From NCBI GenBank assembly GCA_021234155.1, contig JAJEKV010000023.1, positions 3,524,801 through 3,588,800 of the forward strand: a stretch of DNA of 64,000 nucleotides, written 5' to 3'. The position numbers and the translations under genes are program-made. This DNA is from Isoetes taiwanensis. Lineage: Eukaryota; Streptophyta; Lycopodiopsida; Isoetales; Isoetaceae. Under the pieces are notes generated by a model, which saw only the letters and a program-made list of their open reading frames with translations, was not told the DNA's origin and did no database searches. Position 1 is the stretch's first letter. Each line of letters starts with the position of its first letter. Below are positions 13,499 through 25,571 of the stretch, one piece after another.

Positions 13499-13534
13499 AT
13501 GTCTATGGGAGGCCCTCTAAGGCCTATTAGACAA
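13499..13534 (-). promoter_or_regulatory. LINE B 3' stem-loop
   Basis: On the minus strand GTCTA pairs with TAGAC outside and AGGCC pairs with GGCCT inside, then ATAATAAAC and CT. The pairing differs in sequence from LINE A but keeps the shape. Confidence 0.7.
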
Positions 13535-13541
13535 CAAGTGA

Positions 13542-16500
13542 TCACATGTCATCATAAAATAATAGATGAGTTTCTCATCCCTCATCTAGCTCATCACCTC
13601 ACCAATACCTCCTCCTCACATACAATAGTGTCTCCATGTAGAGACTCTAAATATGTCTTCCTAAATGCCAAAAGTTCTATCATGTATTTCCCTAGTACAT
13701 CCCCATGTAATCGTGAATAATGTAGGAGGTCCTCAAAATGTATATCATAGTCATCCCTTAGTGTCTTATATGCCCTCACATTCAAGCAATGTATGGCATT
13801 CATCCTCTACTTTCCCTTATCACATAACCCGCAGATCTCCGATCACGAGGGGATGATATTACCCCATCTTCCCACCTCTACCCCCAAATGATGAGAGCTC
13901 AGCCTTAGTCTACAAATTACTTGCCTTTTTTAATAGAGAGATTGTCCTCAAAATGTCCGGCCGATTCCAAATTGGGATTAACATTCACCTATAAAGAAGC
14001 ATTTTTGTCTTCTGCTAGACCATAGCTTTTAGAAATCGCTCTGATAACCAATTCCTAATATCGCTAGTTTCAATAGCCAACATCTCATCCCATTGATCCC
14101 CCACTTATGGAGCCATCTTTTGCATCATTCAATGCCCTTATCTTCCGGCCAAGAATACCTTATAGGTCATTCTAGATACATCCATCAACATCACCTTTTT
14201 CATGTATAAAACACATCCGATAAGAGCTTCACCTTCTAAGGGTAAGAAACCACTTTCTGTTAACATCATAGCATACGGGTCTCGCCTTTATTCCCAGCTC
14301 TAGTCAGAGGAATTTCTTCAATACTGCTCAATGTCTTCCCACAAGCATTGAGGAAGACTGGGCCCCCATATCTCACATCCATAAAGAACTACGCTTTGCA
14401 CTAAAGCCTTAAAAGTTTTACCTTTTAGTTCCAAGACCACAAATGGATCCGCTCTACACATGCTTTGCAGAGCTTATAATGCTTTCTCGTCCTCCCGATA
14501 TCCTCTGTATATGCATTCCATCTATGATTCCGTGGAAAGATAAGTCCTAAATATTTATAATGTATCACGCATAATTACCTTGTTTCCTTTGTACTTCAAA
14601 ATTCTGCTCTTGTTTCAAAGACTCCCACCACATGATATGTGTCTTATCTAGATTCACTTGCATTCCCCGCATGACGCAAAAAGGTAGCCATTATCTAATT
14701 GTTCCCGCATTTGATTTTTAGAACGAGACATGAGTACTACATCATCTGCATACATCAACAATTGATCACATATCCATTTATTTCCATCCCTCCCCGGCTA
14801 TTTTCCTTCATCCATACCCTCAAGGCTATCGATAAAGATGCCAAAACAATGTCGGAGACATCGGCACCCCCGCTTCACGCCCATATTGTCGCTGATATAT
14901 TCATTTGCTTCTAAAAGAAAAGGGTGTGATAGCTGAACCAAGCACTGCTCATATAATATCTTAACCGCGATTCGAGTTCTTGTGGGACTTGTAATGCTTG
15001 CATGCGCCCCCATAGCTGACTTCTAGGTACCTTATCAAAGGCCTTCCCGAATCTACGAAATGCTAGAAAGACCGGTTTCTTCGAGCCTTTGTTTTATCAA
15101 GAACCGCCTTTAAGCACTAATAAATGGTCCAAATAAGTTGATCTCCCAAACAACCAAAATTTTGAGATTCTGCGCCTCTTATTATGATTCTCTACCCATT
15201 TATCCAGTTTTCGCAGATAATTGTTGCAAATAATTTCGCAAAAACATTGCTTACCATTATAGTTCTATAGTTGTTGTTTGCATCCTCCTTGATCCGCTTA
15301 TAAATTGGCACAACCCGATTTAAATTCCAGACTTCGAAATCCGCCTCGCAAAGCTTCATTCATCAACCGATAGTAGTGGCTGTAGCTTAGCTCCAGCCCA
15401 CTTCAAATGCTCACAAGACAACCCTTGAGAGTCTCCGCTTTACCATTTGCCATGGCTTTCAGTCCTCTCTTACATCGTCACGAGACAATAAGGTCTGATT
15501 TTTGTTTGCCAACATCCTCCCCAGACTCTCAAGATAATGATATAATTTGTAAACATGTTGCCATAAATCATTAGCGCCGCGGATAACAGATTTTCTCAGA
15601 TCCTTTCAATGCATTCCAAAACATTTCGCCCGCCAAGAATTTATTACATAAAGTGAATTGCCCGCTAGCTATGTATCTTCTTTTTCCTCCTGACCAGCCC
15701 TTTGTATTTTGCTTTGAGCTGAATTTTCTGATCTGAACTTGCCTCGGGCCATTCTAATTTTTGCTTTTTACATTCTCGATCAAACCATGCATTGCATGGT
15801 AGCCCTTTGCGGACTCGAAGGGATGAAGGTTTCTCCTCCGGTGCCGCTGCCTAATACTTCCACCAGCTGATTATTTAACACATTTAGATCTCCATCCCAT
15901 GTTCGGACCATCATCATGTGTTCTATCAGGTTTTTGTAACCTTCTTTAAAATTAAAATTCATGTTATAGCCCCTGTGCTGATCCTTATTATTATCCGGCT
16001 GACATGTTTGAGCCACTGATTTTATATTGAACTGCAAAGCACAATGATCAGATTCTAACTCTTCATTCCCTATTATAAACTTGCTGATGCTATCTACTGC
16101 TTCTTCAGATATTATCAAATAATCGACGGTGCTTCTCTTCCTACAGGTATTTTTACACGAACCTGGGAATCGCTGGAGTCCATTGCATATTAATAAGTTT
16201 GCACTGCTACAAAGATCCAAGAATTGCCTTCCTACTTTCGTAGTCACCCCTAATCTTTAGAAATTCTCTCCCGCCCGCTTTTGTTTGTTCATCCTCCGCC
16301 ATCGCCTCTAGCCAAAGCGGATCTTTATCACCACAGAATATTGCATCAAAATCACCTATTCGAAAGCATTGAAGTCACCACAAAATGTAATATGGCCTCT
16401 TCTCCCCTCGATATGTCATGATGTCATTTTCTAGAGCAAAGAAAATATCTTCTTCCCATGTTCGATATGTGCATATACATTTTGTGTTTTTGTGCAAAAA

Positions 16501-16846
16501 TAAACCGCCATCATATATGGACTCTACCATTATCAATTCCAGCCAAATATAATATACCGGGTCTGCTTACATCCTTTTTAATTCCTCTCGATCATATTCT
16601 TACATTCCGTCTAACATAGCAAGCAATACCGCCATTTCCCATTTCCTAGCTTTTAAACCTCTTTGTTATAAACCGAATAAACCATGTCAAAAATGATCGA
16701 TCTCCCCTGTAGGGCATAGAGGTTTATTTCCTTTGTTTCTACAAAACATATTATATCTACTTTTCCCAAAGATTTCTTCATACTAACCTTATCTATTGTG
16801 TTTGCTTGATGTTCCACTACAATTTTAAGGTCCTCCCCCTAATCCC
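13542..16846 (-). pseudogene. LINE B ORF2: endonuclease-reverse transcriptase, heavily frameshifted
   Basis: The clearest block is 15,780-16,247 on the minus strand: ANLLICNGLQRFPGS, STVDYLIIS, then ELESDHCAL, the catalytic His region of the endonuclease. The RT motif C is intact here (YADD, 14,741-14,752), but its partner at 45.3 kb has lost one base in the same codon. The C-terminal end near 13,600-13,800 keeps ALNVRAYKTLRDDYDIHFEDL-like pieces and SESDELDE-type acidic sequence, cut up by indels. The complete domain order is described at 44,143-47,445. Confidence 0.82.
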
Positions 16847-17534
16847 CTATCCCACTACTACCCTTCCCTTTTACCCATTTTACCGGGTGGTTCTGGTCTT
16901 TTGCCTCCTTGAATCACTAATTCCGCTTTTTTCTCCCCGTAATTGGTCTTTGTAAGGTCTTCATTCAGCCATATAAGCTTCCTTTCAATTTAAACTGTCT
17001 CAATATCTTGTTTTTGTCTTCCTTATTTCCAAATTTCACTAAGACATGCCTTGTTCCCTCGCTCTTCTACCAATCCTAATGCCTCCATCACATTCACATC
17101 ATGCACTTGAAGCTCTTTTCCCAAGAATTTTAAACAGTTTCCTTTGTCTTCTCTTGGTCTTTTCGAAGACCCACAATCCGGATATTGTAGGCCCCGTGAT
17201 TTCTCCCCGCGGCTTCAACATACTCCTCAAATGCATTCTTCAAACTTGGTTACATCCTCCTCATCTTGTTTATCCCCGCTTTTGTCTCATTCAAATCATG
17301 TATTTCAGATTTAACAAAAAATTCGACTTCGCCTTTAATATGCTCAAATCCTTCCTCAACCGCTCATTTTCCATTCTTAAGCCTTGGATTTCGCCATCAA
17401 TTTGTCTTCCCCGATCCCCGCTTCCTTCCTAATGATACCAATTCCGTCCAAAGATCCTTCTCAAGGATATCTCTCTGCATCCCCACGTGAGTCGGCCCAT
17501 GTTTTTGAATTTCTTCATTGCTTTTAGATCCCAT
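16847..17534 (-). pseudogene. LINE B ORF1, frameshifted
   Basis: Starts MGSKS at 17,534, about 30 bases after the CT tract, and ends at UAG (16,847-16,849). Pieces match the better copy at 47,446-48,141: an N-terminal charged segment, coiled coil, IRIVGL block and a WLNEDLTK-like end. Several indels break it. Confidence 0.75.
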
Positions 17535-17563
17535 ACCCTGTCATACCAAAATCAGCCACTCAA

Positions 17564-17846
<283 letters not shown>

Positions 17847-18834
17847 AAGGGAAGGCGCCTAAGTTTTGTTTTTGGCATCCCCTTCGCGATTCCTACAACA
17901 AGGGCCCCTTTTGGTACTGCTTTTTAGTACAATATGCTTCGCTTAGAAGAACAGTGCAAGCCCCGGTATTCTTTCTTTAGGACGCCTAAGCCCAAAAGCA
18001 AGATTCCAAGATCAAGCTTCCAATTCCGCTTGAACTGAGCCTAATTGAAGCAATTTTGATCCCGAAAATTGAATCCTCTCTTCCCAGTTTCCAATCCCGA
18101 GCTCAAAATTGAAATGGTATGTTGCGATAGCAGAGTTTGAGGTCAAAAACTCAAGCAGGGAAGCAAGGGGAGGCTATGGTGACGGCACAAAGTCCTGGTT
18201 TTCATTAAGGAATCAGCATGTTTCCGCTTTCTAGAAAAGCCCTATCTTTTATTTTTGCAAGAAACACATTTGTTTGTGAGAAAAGACGTCGCTTGAAAGA
18301 CAAGATAAAAGAGCAAAACGCCACGCCAGGTGAATTAACGTAAGACGCCCAGTCAATTAACGAAAAAAAAACCAAGGTCATGAATGTCTATTTAAAATTT
18401 TATAGCGTGCAAAATATTTTCCCGATGGACGCTTTATTATGCTTTAGAATGTCGTTGAAACAGCCGAACCGCTGTAAGAAAAGCTAGCTATGTTTCCTCT
18501 GGATCTTAAGGTAAAATTTATCCTGTTTTCTTATGATTCACGCTTTTTTGCCACAGATTCACTCTTATGATTTGTCAGCTACTTATTTATATGCTTCCTT
18601 TGTCGCTTCACAAATAATGGCATAGCTACCAGCCCCTCACCAAAAATCTCTCAAACCTTCCATAGCCGATGCCTTGTAGGTGTTTTCGAAGTTTATAGCT
18701 GTCATGCCTTTGCAAGTGTTTCAGAGAAGAAGAGGAGAAACAAAAGGTTAACCCAAAAACCGGCTTTGTTAACGGTTTTGTTTTTTTTCTCCCTAATCCA
18801 GCTAGTTAAGATCTAGAGAATTATCTTTCTCATT
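17847..18834. other. Spacer, no gene seen
   Basis: Matches 48,372-49,400 with many small indels. It contains blurred versions of two short direct repeats that are clear at 48,863-48,927 and 49,229-49,293. No coding frame or RNA gene is supported. Confidence 0.6.
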
Positions 18835-19215
18835 GTCTCGCACATAATGGTATAAAATTATCTCTCGGCAGATAGCACCCAGAAAAAATTTGAGCATAGG
18901 TCGCACGCAAGAGAGAGAGAGAGAGAGAGAGAGATGACATGAATAAAAAATTATTACGTCAGAGACCGCCAAAATCTATAAGACGCTCAACTTGTACATT
19001 CAACATTATAAACAACAAAAACATCTAATGCATCCCTCCGAGGTAATGCATTAGGTCTCTCCGGCCTTTAACTCATCTATTTTAAGGTTCTTAAAATATC
19101 ATCTCTTTAAAATATTAATGATACATCTCCCCAATTTACGATCCCATCTCTCTCCTCGTTACATGCCGGTTTTTTATCTCGCTATACCTAAGCAAGAAAG
19201 GAGAGATTTGATATC
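18835..19215 (-). mobile_element. Fold-back element with LINE A-type 3' end, copy 1 (degraded)
   Basis: A minus-strand LINE 3' end (18,935-19,135, stem-loop 18,957-18,990) is flanked by arms that are inverted copies of each other in the better version at 49,411-50,018. The left arm keeps ATTATCTCTCGG and GATAGCAC. (GA)n is 18,910-18,934. The long CT tract of the other copy (210 bases) is reduced here to about ten bases. Confidence 0.7.
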
Positions 19216-20178
19216 TCGGATTGATATCCTAGGGATTAAGAAAAGAATACGGCCAAGTTTTCCCCTTTTTCCGCGCCCTCTTTCTTAGAGTGGCCATGGT
19301 CTTGTCGCGAAACAATAGTCATGAACGTATCGAAAAGTAAAATAGAATAGATCATGAACAGATTAAAAAGAAAAACTCTATTCCCTGGTCAAAGTAAAAC
19401 AAGTTAAATAGGAAAAACTTCAAAATCTATTCCCTTCAAGCTTTTCTTCTAATTTCTTTTTCTGCTTTGGGTGCATGAGGCGATGGCACTAACCCTTCAT
19501 CTCCGGCCATGTGTGGAATAGACTAGATAATGATGTGCATTGGAAATAGGGGCTGCCCTATAATTTTGTTTGCCCTCTTTTGGCTATTGGCTATGGAGGC
19601 AAATATCTACAAGTATCGACATTGGTGCATATCCTGAGCTTCCCAATGACATCTACTTTGAATCAATCATGAGTCAAGAGGAAATCCCTTCCCATTTATT
19701 CTTCTTCAATTATTCTGAAGCTGCTTTTCGATGGGGGATTTCAATGTTTTTGATGTTGCAGCGTAATCGGTGATGATTCCCTTCTTTATTTTTAATTTTT
19801 GTTGTCGGTCGCCTTGATCAAACTCAAATGAGAACATGAGAATAGACACATCTCCCATCTGAACATGGCACGCGCTTTTCCAAAAACATTGTAGAACAGT
19901 ATCTTTTCTTGACCTTTCGGTTATGGGCAGATACGCATAGCTACATACATGGCTTCCGGCTGGTCACAAGAACGTGGCTTTCAATACTGCATGATTCGCT
20001 AAAAGGAAGAAGGGAGCCGCGATAGCCATAGTCGCCGACATACCTCATAGCTGAAGAAACCCATAGCCGTATATTTGCCCCTTGCCGAGAAGACAAGGCA
20101 ACAGAATCTAAAATATCCAGGGCCCAAAAACTTTTACCGGCTCAAAACTAAAACCAAAACTAACAAGTCAAGTATATT
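19216..20178. other. Spacer, no gene seen
   Basis: Matches 50,019-51,090. It is AT-rich and full of small differences. A 67-residue frame at 19,570-19,773 is not kept in the other copy and is not supported as a gene. Confidence 0.6.
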
Positions 20179-20322
20179 TGGAAACGCCAACAAGAATTAG
20201 GGGCAAATTAGGGCCAATGCGCGTCCACTAAGTGGACTTCTCGCGACATCTCTTCATTAACACTCCTCTCAAATTGTCACCAACTCGCTCTCATTATCTC
20301 TCGTTTCCAGATGTGGTCGACG
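20179..20322 (+). promoter_or_regulatory. Hairpin leader of the F1-F2 array, copy 1
   Basis: A degraded form of the leader at 51,091-51,239. GGAAACGCC, TTAGGGGC, GTCCACTAAGTGGAC and GATGTGGTCGACGCC are recognisable. The CT tract after it is almost gone (CTTCTAG). Confidence 0.65.
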
Positions 20323-20356
20323 CCTTCTAGGGAAAAAAAGCTAGAATCTCTAGGGT

Positions 20357-21373
20357 ATGGCGCAACAGGGGAAAGTTTCAAGAAGGGAAGACTGTCTAAA
20401 TCATGCCAAAAACCAAGGAAAACTGGGCTTCCTCGAAAATCCATCACATGGCTAAATCACAAGGAAGACAAAAACAAGGACATTTGTGACGTGATGTTAT
20501 GAAGAAGTCGCAGCTTTACTATTGTTCCAAAAAATAAAAAGCAAAGGGCCGCTATTACACAAGAAGAAAGTTAGCATGAATCAAGAGAATCCGATATGAA
20601 CTCGAGTTTCACGGAAATTGGAGAACCGGACCCAGGATGAACCAAAGCAGCTAAAATGCAAGGCTTCATTTCCAAATCTGCTTTTCTTCTAGATGCAAAA
20701 CGGGTCGAGGTTCCTCATAAAGAAGAGATCATGCAAAATATCAGAACGTAATTTTCCAACTGATTCACTAAGTCTTGGGTCGTAAGGGGCAGGACTTGAT
20801 TCTTAGATGAAATCAACAATTGCAAGGGATGTTAAACTAAAATGGATAAGGTTCGGGTTCCAATGATATTGCACCTTTTAAATAGAAGTTAAGAAAGAAT
20901 TGGAGCAAATTTTGATCAAGATGAAATCGAGGGAGGATGTGGAAAACACCAAAAGAGGAGACAATGACTATCTCCTGAAGCTATCACGAAGCTTGCAAGC
21001 TTTATGGAAGAGCAGAAAGGAAAAATTGAGATTAATTTGAGGTTAGTTGGCTTGCCAAACTCATAATGAAAAACAAAGACCGTAGTGGTAGTTTTTTTCA
21101 AGGAGAAGATGCAGATGATGAGGCCGGTAACATTTATTCGGTAGGGAAATGTGCAGAATGGACCAGGTAATATCATAGTAAGGTTTTGATAAGGATCACA
21201 GATGGTGTGTGCTTAAAAATGTGGCTGCTCTAAAAAGGTGAGAACGCTTTGGATTAATGAAGATTTAACAAAGGATGTCTTGCCACCAAAAGAAGAAATC
21301 AGAAATTTAAAAGAAGCAAGAAGTCAAAGAAAAGTCTCGCGGGAAGCCAGGGAAGGTGATCGCTGATAATTAG
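20357..21373 (+). pseudogene. LINE F1 ORF1, frameshifted
   Basis: Starts MAQQG in the same context as the copy at 51,286 and ends at UAG (21,371-21,373). Lys-rich N-terminus, KASFMEEQ-type coiled-coil remnants and an RTLWINEDLTK block near 21,245 are visible. Many indels; see 51,286-52,356 for the fuller description. Confidence 0.75.
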
Positions 21374-24300
21374 GGAAACGAGACCCTAACGAATCGGGTG
21401 CATGTGGAGCATCAATATGCTACGGATTCTAAAGTAAGTAGCATGTTTGAAGTTCTGAATCTTTAGACTTAATTATATTTGTGGAAACATGGGAGCATGA
21501 ATGCTTACATTGCCGTCGATATACCGGTTCAAAAAAGTCATCTATATGGAATGAGATAGGAAACAAGTTATAGGGGTAATCTGAGGCATTGGCGATTTTG
21601 TTTTGAGAGAGATTTGCCCATCTAGTAAAGGAAGCGGATGTTAGTAAATAAAGAAGCGTGATATCCGTAGAAATAATGGGCATGGCGATGTATCCGGCAG
21701 GATGTTATTATCCTCCCATACACACAAGAAGGTATATGATACAGGGACATTGATCAACATATCCTTTCTTCTCGCTTAGAGCAGATATTGTCAAACCATG
21801 CGCATTAGAGGTGATGTAATACTCATGGGGATTTTAATGAGAACCGCTAGTAAGTAAGCATCGGTCCCTAATCGGGATGGAGATCTCATATGGATGCAAG
21901 ATATGGATGATGATGAACCCGCTGGATCGTAGGGTCGATTTAAAAATCGATGATAAGGCTTAGCGTGACTCACACGGGTAGGATGTTGCTAAAAATGTGC
22001 AAAGGATTGATATGAGAATATTTAATGGCCGAACGATTCCCGTGGATCAGAAATGTACATGCAGGGAAAAAAGTGTGGTTGATTGTTATTGGAGGTGAAG
22101 GAATTGTTCAACATACAACACATCTTAAAGTATGGGAGCACCAAAATTAACCCGATCACGCTCCAACTTCATTTCACTTGCAAATTAATGTAACCAGCCC
22201 GCATCGAGAATCGCCAGGGGAAATTGTATGGAGACTAGATAGAAAAAAAAAAGCAGATTTTATATCGAAGGCATTGAGGAAGGCATATCAAGGTTGGTGG
22301 ATTTGAAGCACTAAATGATCCAGATAGGCATATTACGCAACTCATCCTTGATGCTAATTTTGGGAACGATGTTTTAACACAAACGAAGGGGTGGTAGGTC
22401 CGGCCATGTAACAGTTGGCGGATGAGACGGGTAAAACTAAAACGCAGAATATTTGAAGGCGTAAAAGCAATGTTAAAAAATGAAAAGAAAGAGTATGTGG
22501 CTCGGTTCTAAGAAGAAAAGAATATTTTTTTGAGGGAAAGGCGTATTAAACATATAGAGGATTTTGATACGCGGAACCAAAACCTTCTCGAACAAAATGA
22601 AAAGGAAATCTGCAGTTGCCCGTATATAGGTGCATTTGAGCTATTTCAAAGATGTTAAAAATCAGATTATTTTGAAGGCATTGACTCGGTGGTAGCAACA
22701 GATACCCATAAGCGAAACCTTTATCACCGAGGGATGACGCTGTTTTCAGGGATCAATAGACCGGTAATGGTAAAGTAGCGGATGCAGGGGTTTGCGGCGA
22801 GATGTTGAAATGGGCGTGGGGAGTTAACTCCTATTATGGATGTTTAACATGGTAATAGCTCAAGGGTTTCCAAAAACTTATGATTAATCGGTAATACCCT
22901 ATCTTCAAGGGAGGTGATAAATCCGACATCAATAATTACAAAGACCATTCTGATTTCTTGCATTTTCTAAACTCTTTGCATCCGCAAGCAGAGGCCAAGA
23001 TCACTAAGGGCTGAGGAGCATAACTCTTGAGAGCCAAGGGGCAAGCTGGTTTTAGACATAAACACCCACTATTGATCACTTGTTTGACAATGCAAGTAGT
23101 AATGGAGGTAGTGAAAGGTAAGAAAAACCTTTGTATTTGGCATTTATTGATTTTAGTAAAGCTTTCGATATGGTCCCTCGAGGGAATGCTTTTTCAGGGA
23201 GAGAATGAATAAATTCAAACATTCCAAAGGAATATAGGGATGCATTGAAGCTGTTGTATGAACAGGTGTTAGTAGAGTATCTTTTGCCTTTTAAAATATA
23301 TGTGGTGACGCAGTAGTCGGGTGAATGTTGGGGTTAAGTGGCTGCCCTTGATTTTTCATAGATGGTTTGAAGAATGGATTATAGAGCGTGGTGGGTATGG
23401 CACCCTATTGCCTGCTATGTCCTTGTTCTTTTGCTTTATGCATGATGTGGTGCCTGCGTTCAGATCGTAGTTAGTGGCCCGAAACACCTTGATACCTTGG
23501 CTGATTTTTTTCGATGTAATGGGGAATGCGGGTGAACTTGATGAAGTCTAAGACAATGATAGTAGGATCCAGGAAGAACTATGACTTTTATTATAAAGGG
23601 AAAAAGCTAGAATCATAACACATAAAATATTTGGGACCCGAACCGATAAGAATTTGTGGAATAAGTGCATTGAATGGGTGAGAACAAATGGCGGTCTTAA
23701 GTCTCTACGCTATGCAAAGGAGTTGAAAGCGGAAGGCACATGTTATGATTTAGGCCTGAAGAAGATGTTATATAAAGTTTTAGTGCAGTCAAGAGTCCTT
23801 ATGGATGCTGGGCATGGGGCTGGGGATTGCCAAAGGTTTATGGACACAAGTGGAAAAATCCAAAAAGCGATTCCTATGCAATCAATTAGGAGGAAAAAAT
23901 CAAACCCCATATGAAATGATGTTAGCGGAGTGTGGTATGATTCCCTTGGAAGGAGAGGCCTATTCGTATTATTGATGTATGTAAATAAAGTAAAGGGAAT
24001 GGATGATACCGATTCTTCTATTTGCTAAGGAAGGAAAGTGATACAAATGGATGGTATAAAAAGGTTAAGTGCTGGTTGCAAAATGGAAGCCTAACATAGA
24101 TGATTGTCCCAATTACGTGATATTCGAGAATGGATGATTAGAGGCATATATGCAGATTATGGGATAATCCGAAAACAAAATGCAAAGTGCGATCGCATCA
24201 ACATGAATTCCGTGTTACAGAAGCAAGTTATTTGAAAAGTGATGTGTCAGTGATGAAACGTAAAGAGATATCTCGCATATGCTTGAGCTCTCACCATCTG

Positions 24301-24662
24301 AGTATTGAAGAGGGTCGATGGGATCGTATCCCTAGAGACAGACGGCTGTGCAAAGTTCGCAGTCAAGATGAGATCGAAGACGAAGTGCATGCTCTTATGT
24401 TGTGCCCAAAGATATGAGGTATTAAGACAGTAGATATGGAGTACACGGCACATTAGAAGATTTGTTTTGTTTGCCTCCCACTAGTGTTGGGAATTTCATT
24501 ATAGATGTACTAAAGGTTAGAAAAGCATGTATTTCTAGTCTAGAGGTGCTTTTGCAAAATGATGTACAAGAGATAGAGGAGTTAGAGCTGAGAGATGATG
24601 CTTCTGACTTCGGAGGCTCATCAGATGATTGGTTTGATGTAGAAGATAACTTGAACGTCTGA
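21374..24662 (+). pseudogene. LINE F1 ORF2: endonuclease-reverse transcriptase, frameshifted
   Basis: The endonuclease begins MWSINML near 21,402. Further blocks are IIFVETWEHE (about 21,475), an RT fragment LAFIDFSKAFD-like near 23,140, and a damaged motif C near 23,436 (the codons of YADD are cut by a missing GA). The C-terminal part is well kept: RICLSSHHLSIEEGRWDRIPRD (24,270-24,340), a knuckle with one Cys read as Arg, then an acidic end to 24,662. Motif B is shortened after GCP in both copies (about 23,345 and 54,350), so this lesion is older than the duplication. Confidence 0.82.
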
Positions 24663-24692
24663 TAGACTTGATGGTCCAAAGAAGCGTAATAA
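24654..24692 (+). promoter_or_regulatory. LINE F1 3' stem-loop
   Basis: ACGTCTGATAGAC ... GGTCC and GAAGCGTAAT keep the stem-loop layout in a weakened form, followed by AATAAAAACATTTCATTTCATT. Confidence 0.55.
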
Positions 24693-24723
24693 AAACATTT
24701 CATTTCATTTCATCTCATCTCAT

Positions 24724-24748
24724 CTCTCTCTCTCTCTCTCTCTCTCTC
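24724..24748. repeat. (CT)n between F1 and F2
   Basis: About 12 CT units. The matching tract in the second 30-kb copy (55,745-55,881) has nearly 70 units. Confidence 0.97.
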
Positions 24749-24803
24749 AGAATTGCAATTTTCCTCGTTGGTACGATTTTCAGAATTGTTGTTCCGGGTT
24801 ACC

Positions 24804-25571
24804 ATGGTTTTCCCAAAGAAAACAGTCCAAGAAAAATGGCATGCAAAGAATTAGGACCAAGAAAATCATCAACATGTTGGCATAAAAGAATTATCATCTC
24901 TGGGGAATCATCCGGCAGCTTTGGCATACTGTAGAATCATCTCTGGGGAATTACCATGGCTGTTTGAATGAACTAACAAAGATTCAGACAAGAAGCAAAG
25001 ATCTCGAGAGGAGAAGTTGATGGCGTAAATCAGAAATTTGAGGGCGATAATCCATTATCTTCGCGTAAATTTCCCCAGAATTGCGAAGAAATGGATCATG
25101 TCAAAGAGGAACTCAAGGAATTGCAAGAAAGTGAAGGATCAGATGGTATAATGTAAATTTCAGATTTAAAGAATGCTTTTGAGGAGTATGTAGAGACACA
25201 AGAAACGAAAACAACGAGCTTTTAAACATCCGCATTGTGGGATTGATGTAAAAGGGAGAATGAGAACACAAAAGAGGTAGTGTTTTAATTCTTTAGTGAA
25301 GAAATGAAGATAACTAGAGCGGATTTTGTGGATGCTTTCGCATTGAAAGAAGGATCGTGGGGACACGCCATTTTTGGTGAAGTTTTCCAACAGGGAAGAT
25401 CGCCGTGTACTAAAACGTAGATACACTGAAAGGAAAAATTTGTAATGGGTGAATGATGATCTTACCAAAGGCCAAATGCTTGAGAAGAAGCAAGAAATTG
25501 CTAAGTTTAAAGAGGCAAGGCAAAACAATCAGAAAGTGAAGTGGGCCAAAGGGAAGGTTGTGATTGAATAG
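24804..25571 (+). pseudogene. LINE F2 ORF1, frameshifted
   Basis: Starts ATG at 24,804 and ends at UAG (25,569-25,571). Coiled-coil sequence MDHVKEELKELQESEG (about 25,090-25,140) is followed by IRIVGL remnants and a WVNDDLTKG-like block near 25,445. The frame is broken by indels. Confidence 0.72.

Larger units (their letters stand above)
13490..17563 (-). mobile_element. LINE B, copy 1 (first element of the B-A array)
   Basis: Minus-strand LINE with ORF1, in-frame UAG, ORF2, a 3' stem-loop (13,499-13,534) and CT on both sides. Only about 30 bases separate the CT tract from the ORF1 start. The copy is heavily interrupted; 44,092-48,170 is the better copy. Its protein blocks resemble F2 and H more than A. 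Confidence 0.9.
20323..24723 (+). mobile_element. LINE F1, copy 1 (first element of the F1-F2 array)
   Basis: Plus-strand LINE: ORF1 from 20,357, UAG at 21,371-21,373, ORF2 to 24,662, 3' stem-loop region 24,654-24,692, then a TTTCATTTCATTTCATCTCAT tail grading into CT at 24,724. The counterpart is 51,256-55,744. Its endonuclease resembles that of LINE A. Confidence 0.88.

Noticed and set aside
8656-17563. LTR retrotransposon
   Set aside because: No long terminal repeats, primer-binding site, integrase or protease were seen. The endonuclease, RT order and simple-repeat tails are those of LINEs.
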